In this document: piece by piece, positions 8,197 through 17,930 of the stretch
Numbering within the stretch: position 1 is the stretch's first letter
Layout of the letters: each line of letters begins with the position of its first letter
Source: Acrocarpospora phusangensis
GTDB taxonomy: Bacteria > Actinomycetota > Actinomycetes > Streptosporangiales > Streptosporangiaceae
Direction of reading: 5' to 3'
Length of the DNA stretch: 64,000 bases
NCBI RefSeq assembly: GCF_016862995.1
Contig: NZ_BOOA01000021.1
Location: forward strand, 1-64,000
Notes under the pieces: generated by a model
What the model saw: the letters and a program-made list of their open reading frames with translations, nothing else
The model's database searches: none
Told to the model about the DNA's origin: nothing
Position numbers and translations under genes: made by a program

Positions 8197-9810
8197 TCAG
8201 AGCTCCTCCGCTACGGCGAGCAGATGGGCGACCCCGGCCACCCGATCGGTCAGATGCAACCGTACGGTGGGCCGGTTACGGGACCGTAGCGCTCCGATGT
8301 CCCCCAGGGCCTGCGCCAGCTGCAATCGCCCCAGCGTGTACGGCCGGCCCGGCACCGGCACGTCGTCCGAGACCGCGCCGGTGATCTGCAGGAACACCCC
8401 GGACTGCGGGCCGCCCTTGTGGAACTGCCCGGTCGAGTGCAGGAACCGGGGGCCCCAGCCGAAGGTCACCGCGTGCCCGGTCCGGTAGTCCAGCAGCGCC
8501 CGCAGGGTGGCCACGTCGGCGGCGGCCCAGGCCTCGGCGGTCTGCTCGAAGTCGGCGGTGCCGAGCGGCGCTGCGTCGTAGGCCGCCTCCCGGTCCAGGT
8601 ACGCCATGATCGCCAGGTACCCCCGCTCCGGGATCGCGTGGAGCAGGGCGGTGAGCACGTCGGCCAGGTTCTTGGGGTGGCCGGGCAGCTCGCCGTACAC
8701 CTCGACCGGGCCGTCCACCAGCAGCGGCGCGCCGATCTCCGGAGCGGATTCCAGGATCTTGCCGGTGTTCTCCTTGGACTCGGCCACGTTCGGCTGGTTG
8801 AACGGGTCGATGCCGAGCACCCGGCCGGCGATGGCCGTCGCGTACTCCCAGACCAGGAACTGGGCGCCGAGCGGGCCCTCGACCCGGACGTCGCCCTCGG
8901 CGCCGATGTTGACCGTGTACTGGTCGGGCCCCTCGGCCGACTCGGCGCCGACCACCGGCAGGATGCCCTTGCCGGACTTGCCGGTGGACTCGGCGATCAG
9001 CTGCTCGATCCAGTCGGGCAGGCCGTTGATGTCGGACAGGCTGTCGCGCAGGATCAGCTTGTCCTTCCCGGCCAGCGCCATCGCGCCGAGCAGGGCGCCC
9101 AGGTCCAGGCCGGGGTTGCCCTCGTCCCGCGCCAGCAGCGGCTGCACGGCCGCCGCGTCGTCGAGCAGCCGGGCCACGTCCGCGCCCGCCACCGCGCTCG
9201 GCACCAGGCCGAACGCGCTCAGCGCGCTGTAGCGCCCGCCGACGTTCGGGTCGGCCAGGAACACCTGGTAGCCGGCCTCGCCGGCCGACTTCTCCAGCGG
9301 CGAGCCCGGGTCGGTGACGACCACGATCCGGTCGGCCGGGTCGATCCCGGCGTCCCGGAACGCCTGCTCGTAGATGCGCCGGTGGCTGTCGGTCTCCACC
9401 GTGCCGCCGCTCTTGCTGGAGACGACCACGATCGTGCGGTCCAGCCGGTCGCCGAGCGCCCGCCGCACCTGCCCGGGGTCGGTGGTGTCCAGCACGGTCA
9501 GCGGCACGTCCTCGGTGGCGCAGATCACCTCGGGCGCGAGCGAGGAGCCGCCCATGCCGGCCAGCACCACGTGGTCGAGCCCTTCGGCCCGGACCCGCTC
9601 CACCAGCTTGGCGATCTCCGGCAGCAGCTCCCTGCTGGTCCGCGCCAGGTTCAGCCAGCCGAGCCGGATCTCGGCCTCGGGCTGCGCCTCCGGCCCCCAC
9701 AGCGTGGGGTCCCCTTCGGCGAGCGCCCGCGGCACCCCCGCCCCGGCCAGCTCCCCGCGTACGGCGTCCGCGGCCCCGGCCGCGTCGCCCAGGTACACCT
9801 CGACGCCCAT
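8197..9810 (-). CDS. pgi: Glucose-6-phosphate isomerase
   Basis: 537 residues; interconverts glucose-6-phosphate and fructose-6-phosphate. Contains the SIS-fold signatures MGGSSLAPEV and SSKSGGTVET, and the C-terminal region with HKGGPQSG. This is the ~540-residue form often found inside actinobacterial pentose-phosphate operons. I start it at ATG 9810 (MGVEVYLGD), 1 nt from the tal stop; reading further upstream would overlap tal by 70 nt. It is flanked by tal and zwf on the same strand, making cycling of fructose-6-phosphate back into the oxidative branch a single transcriptional unit. Confidence 0.94.
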   Translation of the reverse strand: MGVEVYLGDAAGAADAVRGELAGAGVPRALAEGDPTLWGPEAQPEAEIRLGWLNLARTSRELLPEIAKLVERVRAEGLDHVVLAGMGGSSLAPEVICATEDVPLTVLDTTDPGQVRRALGDRLDRTIVVVSSKSGGTVETDSHRRIYEQAFRDAGIDPADRIVVVTDPGSPLEKSAGEAGYQVFLADPNVGGRYSALSAFGLVPSAVAGADVARLLDDAAAVQPLLARDEGNPGLDLGALLGAMALAGKDKLILRDSLSDINGLPDWIEQLIAESTGKSGKGILPVVGAESAEGPDQYTVNIGAEGDVRVEGPLGAQFLVWEYATAIAGRVLGIDPFNQPNVAESKENTGKILESAPEIGAPLLVDGPVEVYGELPGHPKNLADVLTALLHAIPERGYLAIMAYLDREAAYDAAPLGTADFEQTAEAWAAADVATLRALLDYRTGHAVTFGWGPRFLHSTGQFHKGGPQSGVFLQITGAVSDDVPVPGRPYTLGRLQLAQALGDIGALRSRNRPTVRLHLTDRVAGVAHLLAVAEEL

Positions 9811-9811
9811 G

Positions 9812-10915
9812 TCAGGCCTTCCCCAGTTCCGCCTGGACGGTGTCGATGAGCTCCTGCCAGGACGCGGCGAACTTGTCGACACCCTCCTCCTCCAGCACCC
9901 GTACGACGTCGTCGTAGTCGATGCCGGCCTCCTTGAGCGCGGCCATGGTGTTCCAGGCCTGCTCGTAGAAGGGGCGGATGGTGTCGCCGGAGATCTTGCC
10001 GTGGTCGGCGACGGCGTTCATCGTCTTCTCCGGCATGGTGTTCACGGTCCCGGCGGTGACCAGCTCGTCCACGTACAGCGTGTCCGGGTAGTCCGGGTTC
10101 TTGGTGCCGGTGGAGGCCCACAGCGGACGCTGCGGGCGCGCCCCGGCGGCGCGCAGGGCCTGCCACCGCGGCGTGTTCACGACCTCTTCGAACGCCGCGT
10201 ACGCCAGGCGGGCGTTGGCCACCGCGGCCTTGCCCTTCAGCTCCAGCGCCTCCGGCGTGCCGATCTTGTCCAGCCGGGCGTCCGCCTCGGTGTCCACCCG
10301 GCTCACGAAGAACGAGGCCACCGACTCGATGCCGGCCAGCGGGATGCCCTTGGCCTGCGCCTGCTCCAGGCCGGTCAGCCAGGCGTCCATGACCGCGCGG
10401 TAGCGCTCCAGCGAGAAGATCAGCGTCACGTTGACGCTGATGCCCTCGGCGATGGCCGCGGTGATCGCGGGCAGGCCCTCCACGGTCGCCGGGATCTTGA
10501 TGAACAGGTTGGGCCGGTCCACCAGCCACCACAGCGCCCGCGCTTCGGCGATGGTCGCCTCGGTGTTCCTGGCCAGCCGGGGGTCCACCTCGATGGAGAC
10601 CCGTCCGTCCACGCCGCCGGTCGCGTCGTACACCGGCCGCAGCACGTCGGCCGCCCACCGGATGTCGAACGTGGTGAGCGCCCGCACGGCCTCGTCCACC
10701 GAGGTCTCGCGCACGGCCAGGTCGTGCAGCTGCGTCTGGTACGCCTCGCCCTTGCTGAGGGCGGCCGCGAAGATGGTCGGGTTGGAGGTGACGCCGGTGA
10801 CCCGCTTGTCGCGGATCAGGGCGGCCAGGTTGCCGCTCTTGAGCCGGTCCCGGCTGATGTCGTCGAGCCAGATCGACACCCCGAAGCCGGTGAGCTTGTT
10901 CAGAATCTCAGTCAT
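9812..10915 (-). CDS. tal: Transaldolase
   Basis: 367 residues, transferring a dihydroxyacetone unit in the non-oxidative pentose-phosphate pathway. The N-terminal SIWLDD-ISR...GVTSNPTIF and the Schiff-base lysine segment LFIKIPAT are diagnostic, and length matches the bacterial TalB-like monofunctional subfamily found in actinobacteria. ATG 10915 lies 2 nt after the tkt stop. Part of the tkt-tal-pgi-zwf-opcA-pgl operon. Confidence 0.95.
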   Translation of the reverse strand: MTEILNKLTGFGVSIWLDDISRDRLKSGNLAALIRDKRVTGVTSNPTIFAAALSKGEAYQTQLHDLAVRETSVDEAVRALTTFDIRWAADVLRPVYDATGGVDGRVSIEVDPRLARNTEATIAEARALWWLVDRPNLFIKIPATVEGLPAITAAIAEGISVNVTLIFSLERYRAVMDAWLTGLEQAQAKGIPLAGIESVASFFVSRVDTEADARLDKIGTPEALELKGKAAVANARLAYAAFEEVVNTPRWQALRAAGARPQRPLWASTGTKNPDYPDTLYVDELVTAGTVNTMPEKTMNAVADHGKISGDTIRPFYEQAWNTMAALKEAGIDYDDVVRVLEEEGVDKFAASWQELIDTVQAELGKA

Positions 10916-10917
10916 GT

Positions 10918-13020
10918 CTAGTTTCCCGTCGTCTCGCCGGGGTCGCCGCCCAGCTTCGCGATGCTGCCCTTGGCCGCGGCCACCACTCGCTCGGCGGTGA
11001 GGCCGAACTGCTCGTACAGAGTCCGGTACGGCGCGGACGCGCCGAAGTGCTCAAGGCTGACCACGTTCCCATGGTCTCCCACGAACTCCCGCCAGCCCAG
11101 GGCGATGCCCGCCTCCACGGCCACGCGGGCCGGCACCGAGGGGGGCAGCACGGTCATCCGGTAGGCGGCGTCCTGGGCGTGGAACCACTCCACGCACGGC
11201 ATCGACACCACCCGGGTGGGGACGCCCTCCGCCTCCAGCAGCCCGCGGGCCTCGACGGCGATCTCGACCTCGCTGCCGGTGGCGATCAGGAGCACCTCGG
11301 GCTGGCCGTTGGAGGCCTCTTCGAGGATGTAGCCGCCCTTGGCCACCTTGGCGGCGTCGCCGGTGCCCGCGAACACGGGCAGGTTCTGCCGGGTGAGCGC
11401 CAGCGCGGCCGGGCGGTCGGTGTGCTCCAGCACGACGTGCCAGGCGGCGGCGGTCTCGTTGGCGTCGGCCGGGCGGACCACGTCCAGGCCGGGGATGGCG
11501 CGCAGCGCCCACAGGTGCTCGACCGGCTGGTGGGTCGGGCCGTCCTCGCCCAGGCCGATGGAGTCGTGCGTCCACACGTAGGTGACCGGCAGCTTCATCA
11601 GCGCGGCCAGCCGGACGGCCGGGCGCATGTAGTCGCTGAACACCAGGAACGTGCCACCGTACGGCCGGGTGCCGCCGTGCAGGGCGATGCCGTTGAGGAT
11701 GGCGCCCATGCCGTGCTCACGGATGCCGAAGTGCAGCGTCCGCCCGTACGGGTTGCCGGGGAACTCCTTGGTCTGGAACTCCTCGGGGATGAAGGACGGC
11801 TGGCCCTTCATGGTCGTGTTGTTGGACTCGGCCAGGTCGGCGGAGCCGCCCCACAGCTCGGGCAGGACCGGGCCGAGCGCGGACAGCACCTCGCCGGAGG
11901 CCTTGCGGGTGGAGACGGAGGAGCCGATCTCGAAGCTGGGCAGCGCGGCCGTCCAGCCGTCGGGCAGGGTGCGGGTGGCCAGGCGGTCGAAGAGGGCGGC
12001 CCGCTCGGGGTGGGCGTCGCGCCACTCCAGGTAGCCCTTCTCCCAGGCGGCGTGCGCGGAGCGGCCGCGCTCGACCACCGCGCGCGCGTGGGCCAGCACG
12101 TCGGCGGGGACCGCGAAGGACTGCTCCGGGTCCATGCCGAGCACCCGCTTGGTGGCGGCCACCTCGTCCGCGCCCAGCGCCGAGCCGTGGATCTTGCCGG
12201 TGTTCTGCTTGTGCGGCGCCGGCCAGCCGATGATCGTGCGCAGCCGGATGAACGAGGGCCGGTCGGTCTCGGCGCGAGCGGCCTCCAGGGCCTCGTTGAG
12301 GGCCCGGACGTCCTCGACATACTCGCCGGTCTCGGTCCAGTCCACGGTCTGGGTGTGCCAGCCGTACGCCTCGTAGCGCTTGACCACGTCCTCGGAGAGG
12401 GCGATCTGGGTGTCGTCCTCGATGGAGATGTGGTTGGAGTCGAAGATGACGGTCAGGTTGCCCAGCTGCTGGTGGCCGGCCAGGGCGCTGACCTCGTGGC
12501 TGATGCCCTCCTCGATGTCGCCCTCGGAGGCGATGCACCAGATGTGGTGGTCGAAGGGGGAGGCGCCGGCCTCGGCCTCGGGGTCGAACAGGCCGCGCTC
12601 GCGGCGGGCCGCCATGGCCATGCCGACCGCGTTGCCGATGCCCTGGCCGAGCGGTCCCGTGGTGGTCTCCACGCCGACCGTGTGGCCGTGCTCGGGGTGG
12701 CCGGGGGTGAGGCTGTCCCACTGGCGCAGGCCCTTGAGGTCCTCGATGGTCAGGCCGTACCCGGACAGAAAGAGCTGGATATATAGCGTCAGGCTGGAAT
12801 GCCCGCACGAAAGGACGAATCTATCCCTGCCCACCCAGGTCGGGTCGGAGGGGTCGTGCCGCATGGTCTTCTGGAACAGAAGGTAGGCGGCGGGGGCGAG
12901 GCTCATCGCGGTGCCGGGGTGGCCCGAGCCCGCCTTCTCGACCGCGTCCATCGCCAGGGCACGCACCACGTCGACGGCCTGCCGATCGAGGTCGCCCCAC
13001 TCAAGGCTTGCGCTGCTCAA
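10918..13020 (-). CDS. tkt: Transketolase
   Basis: 700 residues; thiamine-diphosphate enzyme exchanging two-carbon units in the pentose-phosphate pathway. Seen: [11 protein letters not shown] near the N-terminus, the ThDP/metal segment [12 protein letters not shown], and the catalytic EHGMGAI of the pyrimidine domain. I favour TTG 13020 ([17 protein letters not shown]) because GAGGGG lies 9 nt upstream and homologues begin in the same place; an in-frame GTG at 13074 would add 18 unconserved residues. First gene of the minus-strand operon, divergent from ctaB. Confidence 0.94.
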   Translation of the reverse strand: MSSASLEWGDLDRQAVDVVRALAMDAVEKAGSGHPGTAMSLAPAAYLLFQKTMRHDPSDPTWVGRDRFVLSCGHSSLTLYIQLFLSGYGLTIEDLKGLRQWDSLTPGHPEHGHTVGVETTTGPLGQGIGNAVGMAMAARRERGLFDPEAEAGASPFDHHIWCIASEGDIEEGISHEVSALAGHQQLGNLTVIFDSNHISIEDDTQIALSEDVVKRYEAYGWHTQTVDWTETGEYVEDVRALNEALEAARAETDRPSFIRLRTIIGWPAPHKQNTGKIHGSALGADEVAATKRVLGMDPEQSFAVPADVLAHARAVVERGRSAHAAWEKGYLEWRDAHPERAALFDRLATRTLPDGWTAALPSFEIGSSVSTRKASGEVLSALGPVLPELWGGSADLAESNNTTMKGQPSFIPEEFQTKEFPGNPYGRTLHFGIREHGMGAILNGIALHGGTRPYGGTFLVFSDYMRPAVRLAALMKLPVTYVWTHDSIGLGEDGPTHQPVEHLWALRAIPGLDVVRPADANETAAAWHVVLEHTDRPAALALTRQNLPVFAGTGDAAKVAKGGYILEEASNGQPEVLLIATGSEVEIAVEARGLLEAEGVPTRVVSMPCVEWFHAQDAAYRMTVLPPSVPARVAVEAGIALGWREFVGDHGNVVSLEHFGASAPYRTLYEQFGLTAERVVAAAKGSIAKLGGDPGETTGN

Positions 13021-13294
13021 CTGCTCGATCCCCTCTGATTTTTTCGCGCCGGTTTTGGCATTTCCCGCCCACACGGGACCTTAACGGGTCGGCTGGCGTA
13101 CCGTTCGGTAGACCACCTGGTAACCGCCCCGTATCCCTCCGGTGTCCGCGCTCGATCCGACCTGAGCAGCCCCGATTCAGGGACCGCCGGTTCCCGGGAC
13201 TACAGTGAGTCCTCAAGTTGCCGGCGGCTGTCCGGAGATCCGCTCTAATCAGAGGTTACGCGTTGACCCCGCACGTGCTGGAAGCGCCTTGACG
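13021..13294. promoter_or_regulatory. Divergent tkt / ctaB control region
   Basis: This 274-bp gap must hold the promoters of both the pentose-phosphate operon (leftward) and ctaB (rightward). The only symmetrical element I can point to is TACCG-TT-CGGTA at 13099-13110. No clear -35/-10 pair stands out on either strand. Confidence 0.4.
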
Positions 13295-14236
13295 GTGCTG
13301 ACGAACAACCCGACGACGGTCCCGGCCGGGGCCGCGACCACGGCCCGCCGCACCGCCGGCGAGGTCGTGCGGGCCTATGTGGCGCTGACGAAGCCGCGGA
13401 TCATCGAGCTGCTGCTGATCACCACGCTGCCCGTCATGTTCCTGGCCGCCCGTGGCCTGCCCGATCTGTGGCCGGCGACCTGGACGATGGTGTTCGGCAC
13501 CCTGTCGGCGGGCAGCGCGAACGCGCTGAACTGCTACATCGACAGGGACATCGACGAGGTGATGCGGCGCACCCGCCGCCGCCCGCTCGCCCGCCACCAG
13601 GTCTCCCCGCGCGGCGCGCTGGTCTTTGGCGTGATTTTGGGTGCCTTGTCCACTTTTGGCCTTGCTTTGACGGTGAACTGGATCGCGGCGTGGTTGTCCC
13701 TCGCCGCCATCCTGTTCTACGTGCTCGTCTACTCGATGATCCTGAAGCGGCGCACGTCGCAGAACATCGTGTGGGGCGGCATCGCCGGCTGCATGCCGGT
13801 GCTGATCGGCTGGGCCGGGATCACCGGCGAGCTGGCCTGGGCCCCGCTGGTGCTGTTCGGCGTGGTGTTCTTCTGGACGCCGCCGCACACCTGGACGCTG
13901 GCCATGCGCTACCGCGAGGACTACGCCGCCGCCGCGGTGCCGATGCTGCCGGTGGTGGCCTCCGACCGGGTGGTCGTCCGGCAGGTCATCGCCTACACCT
14001 GGGCGACCGTGCTCTGCTCGCTGCTGCTCTGGCCGGTCGCCGCCACCACCCCGCTCTACCCGGCCGTCGCCGCCGCCCTCGGCGCCGCCTGCCTGTTCGA
14101 GGTGTACGCGCTGCGCCGCCGCCTCAACGCCGGCAAGACCGGGGTGGACCTGCGGCCGATGCGGTTCTTCCACTGGTCCAACATCTACCTGGCGCTGCTG
14201 TTCCTGGCCGTCGCGGTGGACTCCCTGCTGGTGTGA
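13295..14236 (+). CDS. ctaB: Protoheme IX farnesyltransferase (heme O synthase)
   Basis: About 313 residues, integral membrane UbiA-family prenyltransferase that adds farnesyl to heme B to give heme O for cytochrome oxidase. The signature [20 protein letters not shown] (first Asp-rich motif) and [14 protein letters not shown] (second) are both present, embedded in about nine hydrophobic segments. The start is uncertain: GTG 13295 is 10 nt, and TTG 13289 is 4 nt, from the weak GGAAG at 13280-13284. Functional partner ctaA lies 1.3 kb downstream on the opposite strand, the usual actinobacterial neighbourhood. Confidence 0.94.
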   Translation: MLTNNPTTVPAGAATTARRTAGEVVRAYVALTKPRIIELLLITTLPVMFLAARGLPDLWPATWTMVFGTLSAGSANALNCYIDRDIDEVMRRTRRRPLARHQVSPRGALVFGVILGALSTFGLALTVNWIAAWLSLAAILFYVLVYSMILKRRTSQNIVWGGIAGCMPVLIGWAGITGELAWAPLVLFGVVFFWTPPHTWTLAMRYREDYAAAAVPMLPVVASDRVVVRQVIAYTWATVLCSLLLWPVAATTPLYPAVAAALGAACLFEVYALRRRLNAGKTGVDLRPMRFFHWSNIYLALLFLAVAVDSLLV

Positions 14237-14293
14237 CGAGAATCTTCGGGAACGGGAGCGGACAGGACGTTGCGGGTCGGTTACGCTCGCGGG

Positions 14294-15511
14294 ATGGCGA
14301 GCCTTGATCCGCGCGCGGTGCTGAGAGAACGCCCGTCGCTCGGCCTGATCATCGGCCTCGTGGTGGCGGGCATCTGCGCCCTGGTGTCGTTCTCCTTCGA
14401 CATCCTCAACGGCGAGCCCGTGCACTTCTTCATCGCGCTGGCGCTGGCCATCGCGCCCGTGCCGCTGCTGCTGGCGGGCGTGCTGGCGCTGGACCGCATG
14501 GAGCCGGAGCCGCGCAGCAACCTGATCTTCGCCTTCGCCTGGGGCGCGGGGGTGGCCGTGCTGATCGCGGGCATCCTCAACTCGCTCAACCTGATCTACG
14601 TGGAGAACCGGCTCGGCGACGCGGCGACCGCCCGCAACTACGTGGCCACCTTCGGCGCGCCGCTGGTCGAGGAGACGATGAAGGGCCTGGTGCTGCTCGG
14701 CCTGCTCCGGTTCCGGCGGTACGAGCTGGACGGCCCCACCGACGGCATCATCTACGCCAGCATGGTCGGCCTGGGCTTCGCCATGTCGGAGAACGTCAGC
14801 TACTACCTGGCGGCGCTGGCCGACAACGGCCCGGAGGGCCTGGCCGCCACCGTGGTGCTGCGCGGGATCCTGTCGCCGTTCGCGCATCCGCTGTTCACGT
14901 CGTTGATCGGCATCGCGGTGGCGTACGCGGCGCTGCGCAAGGGCGCGGGGTGGGTGGTCCTGCTCGGGTGGCTGGGGGCCATGGCGCTGCACGGGCTCTG
15001 GAACGGGCTCGCCTCCTTCGGCGGGTTCCAGGGGCTGGCGGTGGCGTACCTGCTGCTGATGGCGCTGCTGTTCGTGGAGCTGTGGGTGATCGTCAGGGAC
15101 CGGAAGCGCATCGTCGGGCTGATCCAGCACTACCTGCCGCCGTACGAGGCGAACGGGCTGATCAACGCCTCCGACATCTTCATGCTCTCGTCGCTGGAGA
15201 AGCGCCGCCAGGCCCGGCAGTGGGCCAGGGCCAACGGCGGCAGGGCGGGGCTGCTGGCGATGAGCGACTACCAGCTGGCCGCGACCGAGCTCGGCCTGCT
15301 GCACGAGCGCGCGGTCCGCGGCGGCGTCGGCGAGGCGGACTTCCGGATCAGGCAGCGGTCCTTCGCCGACCTGATGGCCTACGCCCGCTCCAACTTCCCC
15401 GTCCCCGAGCGCCACCAGGCCTCCGCCGCCCGCGGCGTCCCGCCGCCCGGCTACGCGCCCGGCGCGCCGCCGAACGTGCCGCCGGGCACGCGGTACCCGC
15501 CGCCGATCTGA
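14294..15511 (+). CDS. PrsW-family intramembrane metalloprotease
   Basis: 405 residues with eight or so hydrophobic segments up to about residue 265 and a soluble C-terminal tail ending in a Pro/Gly-rich stretch. The PrsW zinc-site motifs are visible: EETMKG (E126-E127), and the later FAHPLFTS. PrsW of Bacillus cleaves the anti-sigma factor RsiW; the target here is unknown. The ATG is preceded by TTACGCTCGCGGG, so a -10-like TACGCT sits only 7 nt before the start and the mRNA may be leaderless. Sits between ctaB and the convergent ctaA, which ends 13 nt away. Confidence 0.88.
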   Translation: MASLDPRAVLRERPSLGLIIGLVVAGICALVSFSFDILNGEPVHFFIALALAIAPVPLLLAGVLALDRMEPEPRSNLIFAFAWGAGVAVLIAGILNSLNLIYVENRLGDAATARNYVATFGAPLVEETMKGLVLLGLLRFRRYELDGPTDGIIYASMVGLGFAMSENVSYYLAALADNGPEGLAATVVLRGILSPFAHPLFTSLIGIAVAYAALRKGAGWVVLLGWLGAMALHGLWNGLASFGGFQGLAVAYLLLMALLFVELWVIVRDRKRIVGLIQHYLPPYEANGLINASDIFMLSSLEKRRQARQWARANGGRAGLLAMSDYQLAATELGLLHERAVRGGVGEADFRIRQRSFADLMAYARSNFPVPERHQASAARGVPPPGYAPGAPPNVPPGTRYPPPI

Positions 15512-15524
15512 TGAACCACCCAGG

Positions 15525-16496
15525 TCAGATGCCGACCTGGGCGGCCTTGGCTTGGGGGGCGGTGGCGTCGGGGAGGGAGCCTCGGCTGCGCATGAGGAAG
15601 ACCACGCGGAGAGTGGCGATCCAGACCAGGGTGGAGCCCAGCACGTGCAGGCCGACGAGGAAGGCGGGGACGGCCAGGAAGTACTGGACGTAGCCGATGA
15701 CGCCCTGGGCCAGTTCCACGGCGAACAGGACGAGGGCGGCGCGGCGGGCCAGGCCGGGGGCGTTGGTGACGTGCAGGGCGAAGGCGAGCGCGATGGTGAG
15801 GCCGACCGCGATCCAGACCAGGTCGGCGTGGATGCGGGCGACGGTCTCGATGTCGAAGGAGAAGCGGGAGGCGGCCTCGTCGCCGGAGTGCGGTCCGGTG
15901 CCGGTGACGACCACGCCCGCGACCAGGAGCACGAGGACCGAGCCGACCAGCGCGAAGCCGAGCGTGCGGATGTCGCGGTGGACCAGGCGGCGCGGGGGCT
16001 CGTCGCCCTCGCCGGAGCGGGCGTAGAGGGCGTACGCGGCGGCGATCATGCCGATGGAGACCAGGAAGTGCACGCTCACGGTGACCGGGTTGAGCGCGGA
16101 GCGCACCACCAGGCCGCCCCAGAGGCCCTGGGTGAGCACGCCCACCGGCTGGAGCGCCGCCAGGCGCAGCAGCGACGAGCGGCGGGGGGTCAGGCGCAGC
16201 GCCGCCAGGAAGCAGGCCACCGCGACCGCGAGGACGAGGAAGGTCAGCATGCGGTTGCCGAACTCGATCGCGGTGTTGATCGGGGAGATCTCGGGGTGCG
16301 CGACCGGGATGAAGCTGTCCGGGGTGCATCTCGGCCAGGTCGGGCAGCCGAGGCCGGAGCCGGTCAGGCGGACGGCGGCGCCGGTGACCGTGATGCCCGC
16401 GTTGACCACGACCGCCGCCAGTGCCCATCCGCGCATGCTGCGCCGGGTGGGGGTCCAGAACGACTGATGGAGAGAGCGCAGGTTCACGCCTGACAT
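15525..16496 (-). CDS. ctaA: Heme A synthase (COX15/CtaA family)
   Basis: 323 residues with about eight transmembrane helices; oxidises heme O to heme A. Seen: GAAVRLTGSGLGCPTWPRC at the first external loop with the paired Cys typical of bacterial CtaA, and IEFGNRMLTF at the second helix. I begin at ATG 16496 (MSGVNLRSLHQ); the frame remains open upstream to 16577 but that part is polar, overlaps the divergent oxidase gene and lacks homologous sequence. Works with ctaB in heme A supply for aa3-type cytochrome oxidase. Confidence 0.92.
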   Translation of the reverse strand: MSGVNLRSLHQSFWTPTRRSMRGWALAAVVVNAGITVTGAAVRLTGSGLGCPTWPRCTPDSFIPVAHPEISPINTAIEFGNRMLTFLVLAVAVACFLAALRLTPRRSSLLRLAALQPVGVLTQGLWGGLVVRSALNPVTVSVHFLVSIGMIAAAYALYARSGEGDEPPRRLVHRDIRTLGFALVGSVLVLLVAGVVVTGTGPHSGDEAASRFSFDIETVARIHADLVWIAVGLTIALAFALHVTNAPGLARRAALVLFAVELAQGVIGYVQYFLAVPAFLVGLHVLGSTLVWIATLRVVFLMRSRGSLPDATAPQAKAAQVGI

Positions 16497-16575
16497 CGTA
16501 GGTGCCGTGGGCGGCGGTCCCGGTTTCGCCCTCACGCTCTTGCGGGCACCCGGTGGCATGTGACATTTTACCTTC

Positions 16576-17688
16576 ATGCCGGACGTGGTGGTGATCGGGG
16601 CGGGGGTCGTGGGGGCCGCGTGCGCCCTCTACGCCGCGCGGGCCGGCCTCGGCGTCACCGTCGTGGACCAGGGCACGGTCGCGGGCGGGACCACGGGGGC
16701 GGGGGAGGGCAACGTCCTGGTCTCCGACAAGGAACCGGGGCCCGAACTGGACCTGGCGCTGCTGTCGTCCGGGCTCTGGGCCGGGCTGGCCGCCGACGTC
16801 GGCGGCTTCGAGCACGAGCCGAAGGGCGGCCTGGTCGTCGCCGAGACGCCCGAGGCCATGACCGCGCTGACCGGTCTCGCCGCCAAGCAGGAGTCCAGCG
16901 GCGTACGGGCCGCAGGGGTGGAGCCGCAGGACTACGAACCGCACATCACCTCCGGGCTGGCCGGGGCCGTGTACTACCCGCAGGACGCGCAGGTCCAGCC
17001 CATGCTGGCCGCCGCCCGCCTGCTGCGCGCCAGCGGCGCCCAGGTCCGCACGGGCGTACGGGTGACGGGTCTCACCCGGTCGGGGGACCGGATCACCGGG
17101 GTGCGCACCGACGAGGGCGACCTGCGCGCCGGAGCCGTCGTGAACGCGGCGGGCACCTGGGCGGGCGACGTCGCCGCGCTGGCCGGGATCCGGCTGCCGG
17201 TGCTGCCCCGGCGCGGCTTCATCCTGGTGACCGAACCCCTGCCGGAGCCGCTGATCCGGCACAAGGTCTACACCGCCGCGTACGTCACCAACGTGGCCAG
17301 CGAGGACGAGGGCCTGGAGACCTCGGCCGTGGTGGAGGGCACGCCGGCCGGGACCGTGCTCATCGGGGCCTCCCGGGAACGCGTGGGCTACGACCGGACG
17401 GTGTCGTATCCGGTGCTGGCCAGGCTGGCCGCGCAGGCCGTCGCGCTCTTCCCGGCCCTCGCCGGCCGGCAGGTCATCCGGGCGTACTGCGGCTTCCGGC
17501 CGTACTGCCCGGATCATCTCCCGGTGATCGGCCCGGATCCGCGTGCGCCCGGTCTCTTCCACGCCACCGGACACGAGGGCGCGGGCATCGGCCTCGCCCC
17601 GGCCACCGGCCTGCTGATCTCCCGGCTCCTCACCGGCGCGGCCCCGCCGCTGGACCTCTTCCCGTTCCGTCCCGAGAGGTTCGCATGA
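16576..17688 (+). CDS. FAD-dependent oxidase subunit, probable D-hydroxyproline dehydrogenase (LhpB-like)
   Basis: 370 residues of the DAO/DadA family. It opens with a Rossmann motif (VVVIGAGVVGAACALYAARAGL region) and ends with the GHEGAGIGLAPATG motif that closes the FAD site. In the LhpB-E-F type enzyme this subunit oxidises cis-4-hydroxy-D-proline to pyrroline-4-hydroxy-2-carboxylate. First gene of a 4.5-kb plus-strand operon; its TGA overlaps the next ATG by 4 nt (ATGA). The operon content (2Fe-2S protein, second flavoprotein, DHDPS-family deaminase, epimerase) makes the hydroxyproline role much more likely than sarcosine or glycine oxidation. Confidence 0.85.
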   Translation: MPDVVVIGAGVVGAACALYAARAGLGVTVVDQGTVAGGTTGAGEGNVLVSDKEPGPELDLALLSSGLWAGLAADVGGFEHEPKGGLVVAETPEAMTALTGLAAKQESSGVRAAGVEPQDYEPHITSGLAGAVYYPQDAQVQPMLAAARLLRASGAQVRTGVRVTGLTRSGDRITGVRTDEGDLRAGAVVNAAGTWAGDVAALAGIRLPVLPRRGFILVTEPLPEPLIRHKVYTAAYVTNVASEDEGLETSAVVEGTPAGTVLIGASRERVGYDRTVSYPVLARLAAQAVALFPALAGRQVIRAYCGFRPYCPDHLPVIGPDPRAPGLFHATGHEGAGIGLAPATGLLISRLLTGAAPPLDLFPFRPERFA

Positions 17689-17930
17689 GCGGCTTCGAGA
17701 TCGTCTTCTCCGGGCGGCCGATCCCGGTCACACCCGGTCAGACCATCGGCGCGGCCCTGCACGCCGCCGGGATCAGGTCCTGGCGCACCACGCGGGTGAA
17801 CGGCCGTCCGCGCGGCCTGTTCTGCGGCATCGGCGTCTGCTTCGACTGCCTGCTCACCGTCAACGGCGAGTCCGGCGTGCGCGCCTGCCTGCGGGTCGCC
17901 GCTCCGGGAGACGAGGTGACCCCGTCATGA
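17685..17930 (+). CDS. Small [2Fe-2S] subunit of the D-hydroxyproline dehydrogenase (LhpF-like)
   Basis: Only 81 residues. The Cys set C47-x4-C52-x2-C55-x12-C68 in FCGIGVCFDC...RACL matches the plant-type ferredoxin-like small subunits of heteromeric amine dehydrogenases. It is joined to both neighbours by ATGA overlaps (17685-17688 and 17927-17930), implying tight stoichiometric translation of the three subunits. It would pass electrons from the FAD subunit. Being short and wholly enclosed between overlaps, it is easy to miss. Confidence 0.85.
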   Translation: MSGFEIVFSGRPIPVTPGQTIGAALHAAGIRSWRTTRVNGRPRGLFCGIGVCFDCLLTVNGESGVRACLRVAAPGDEVTPS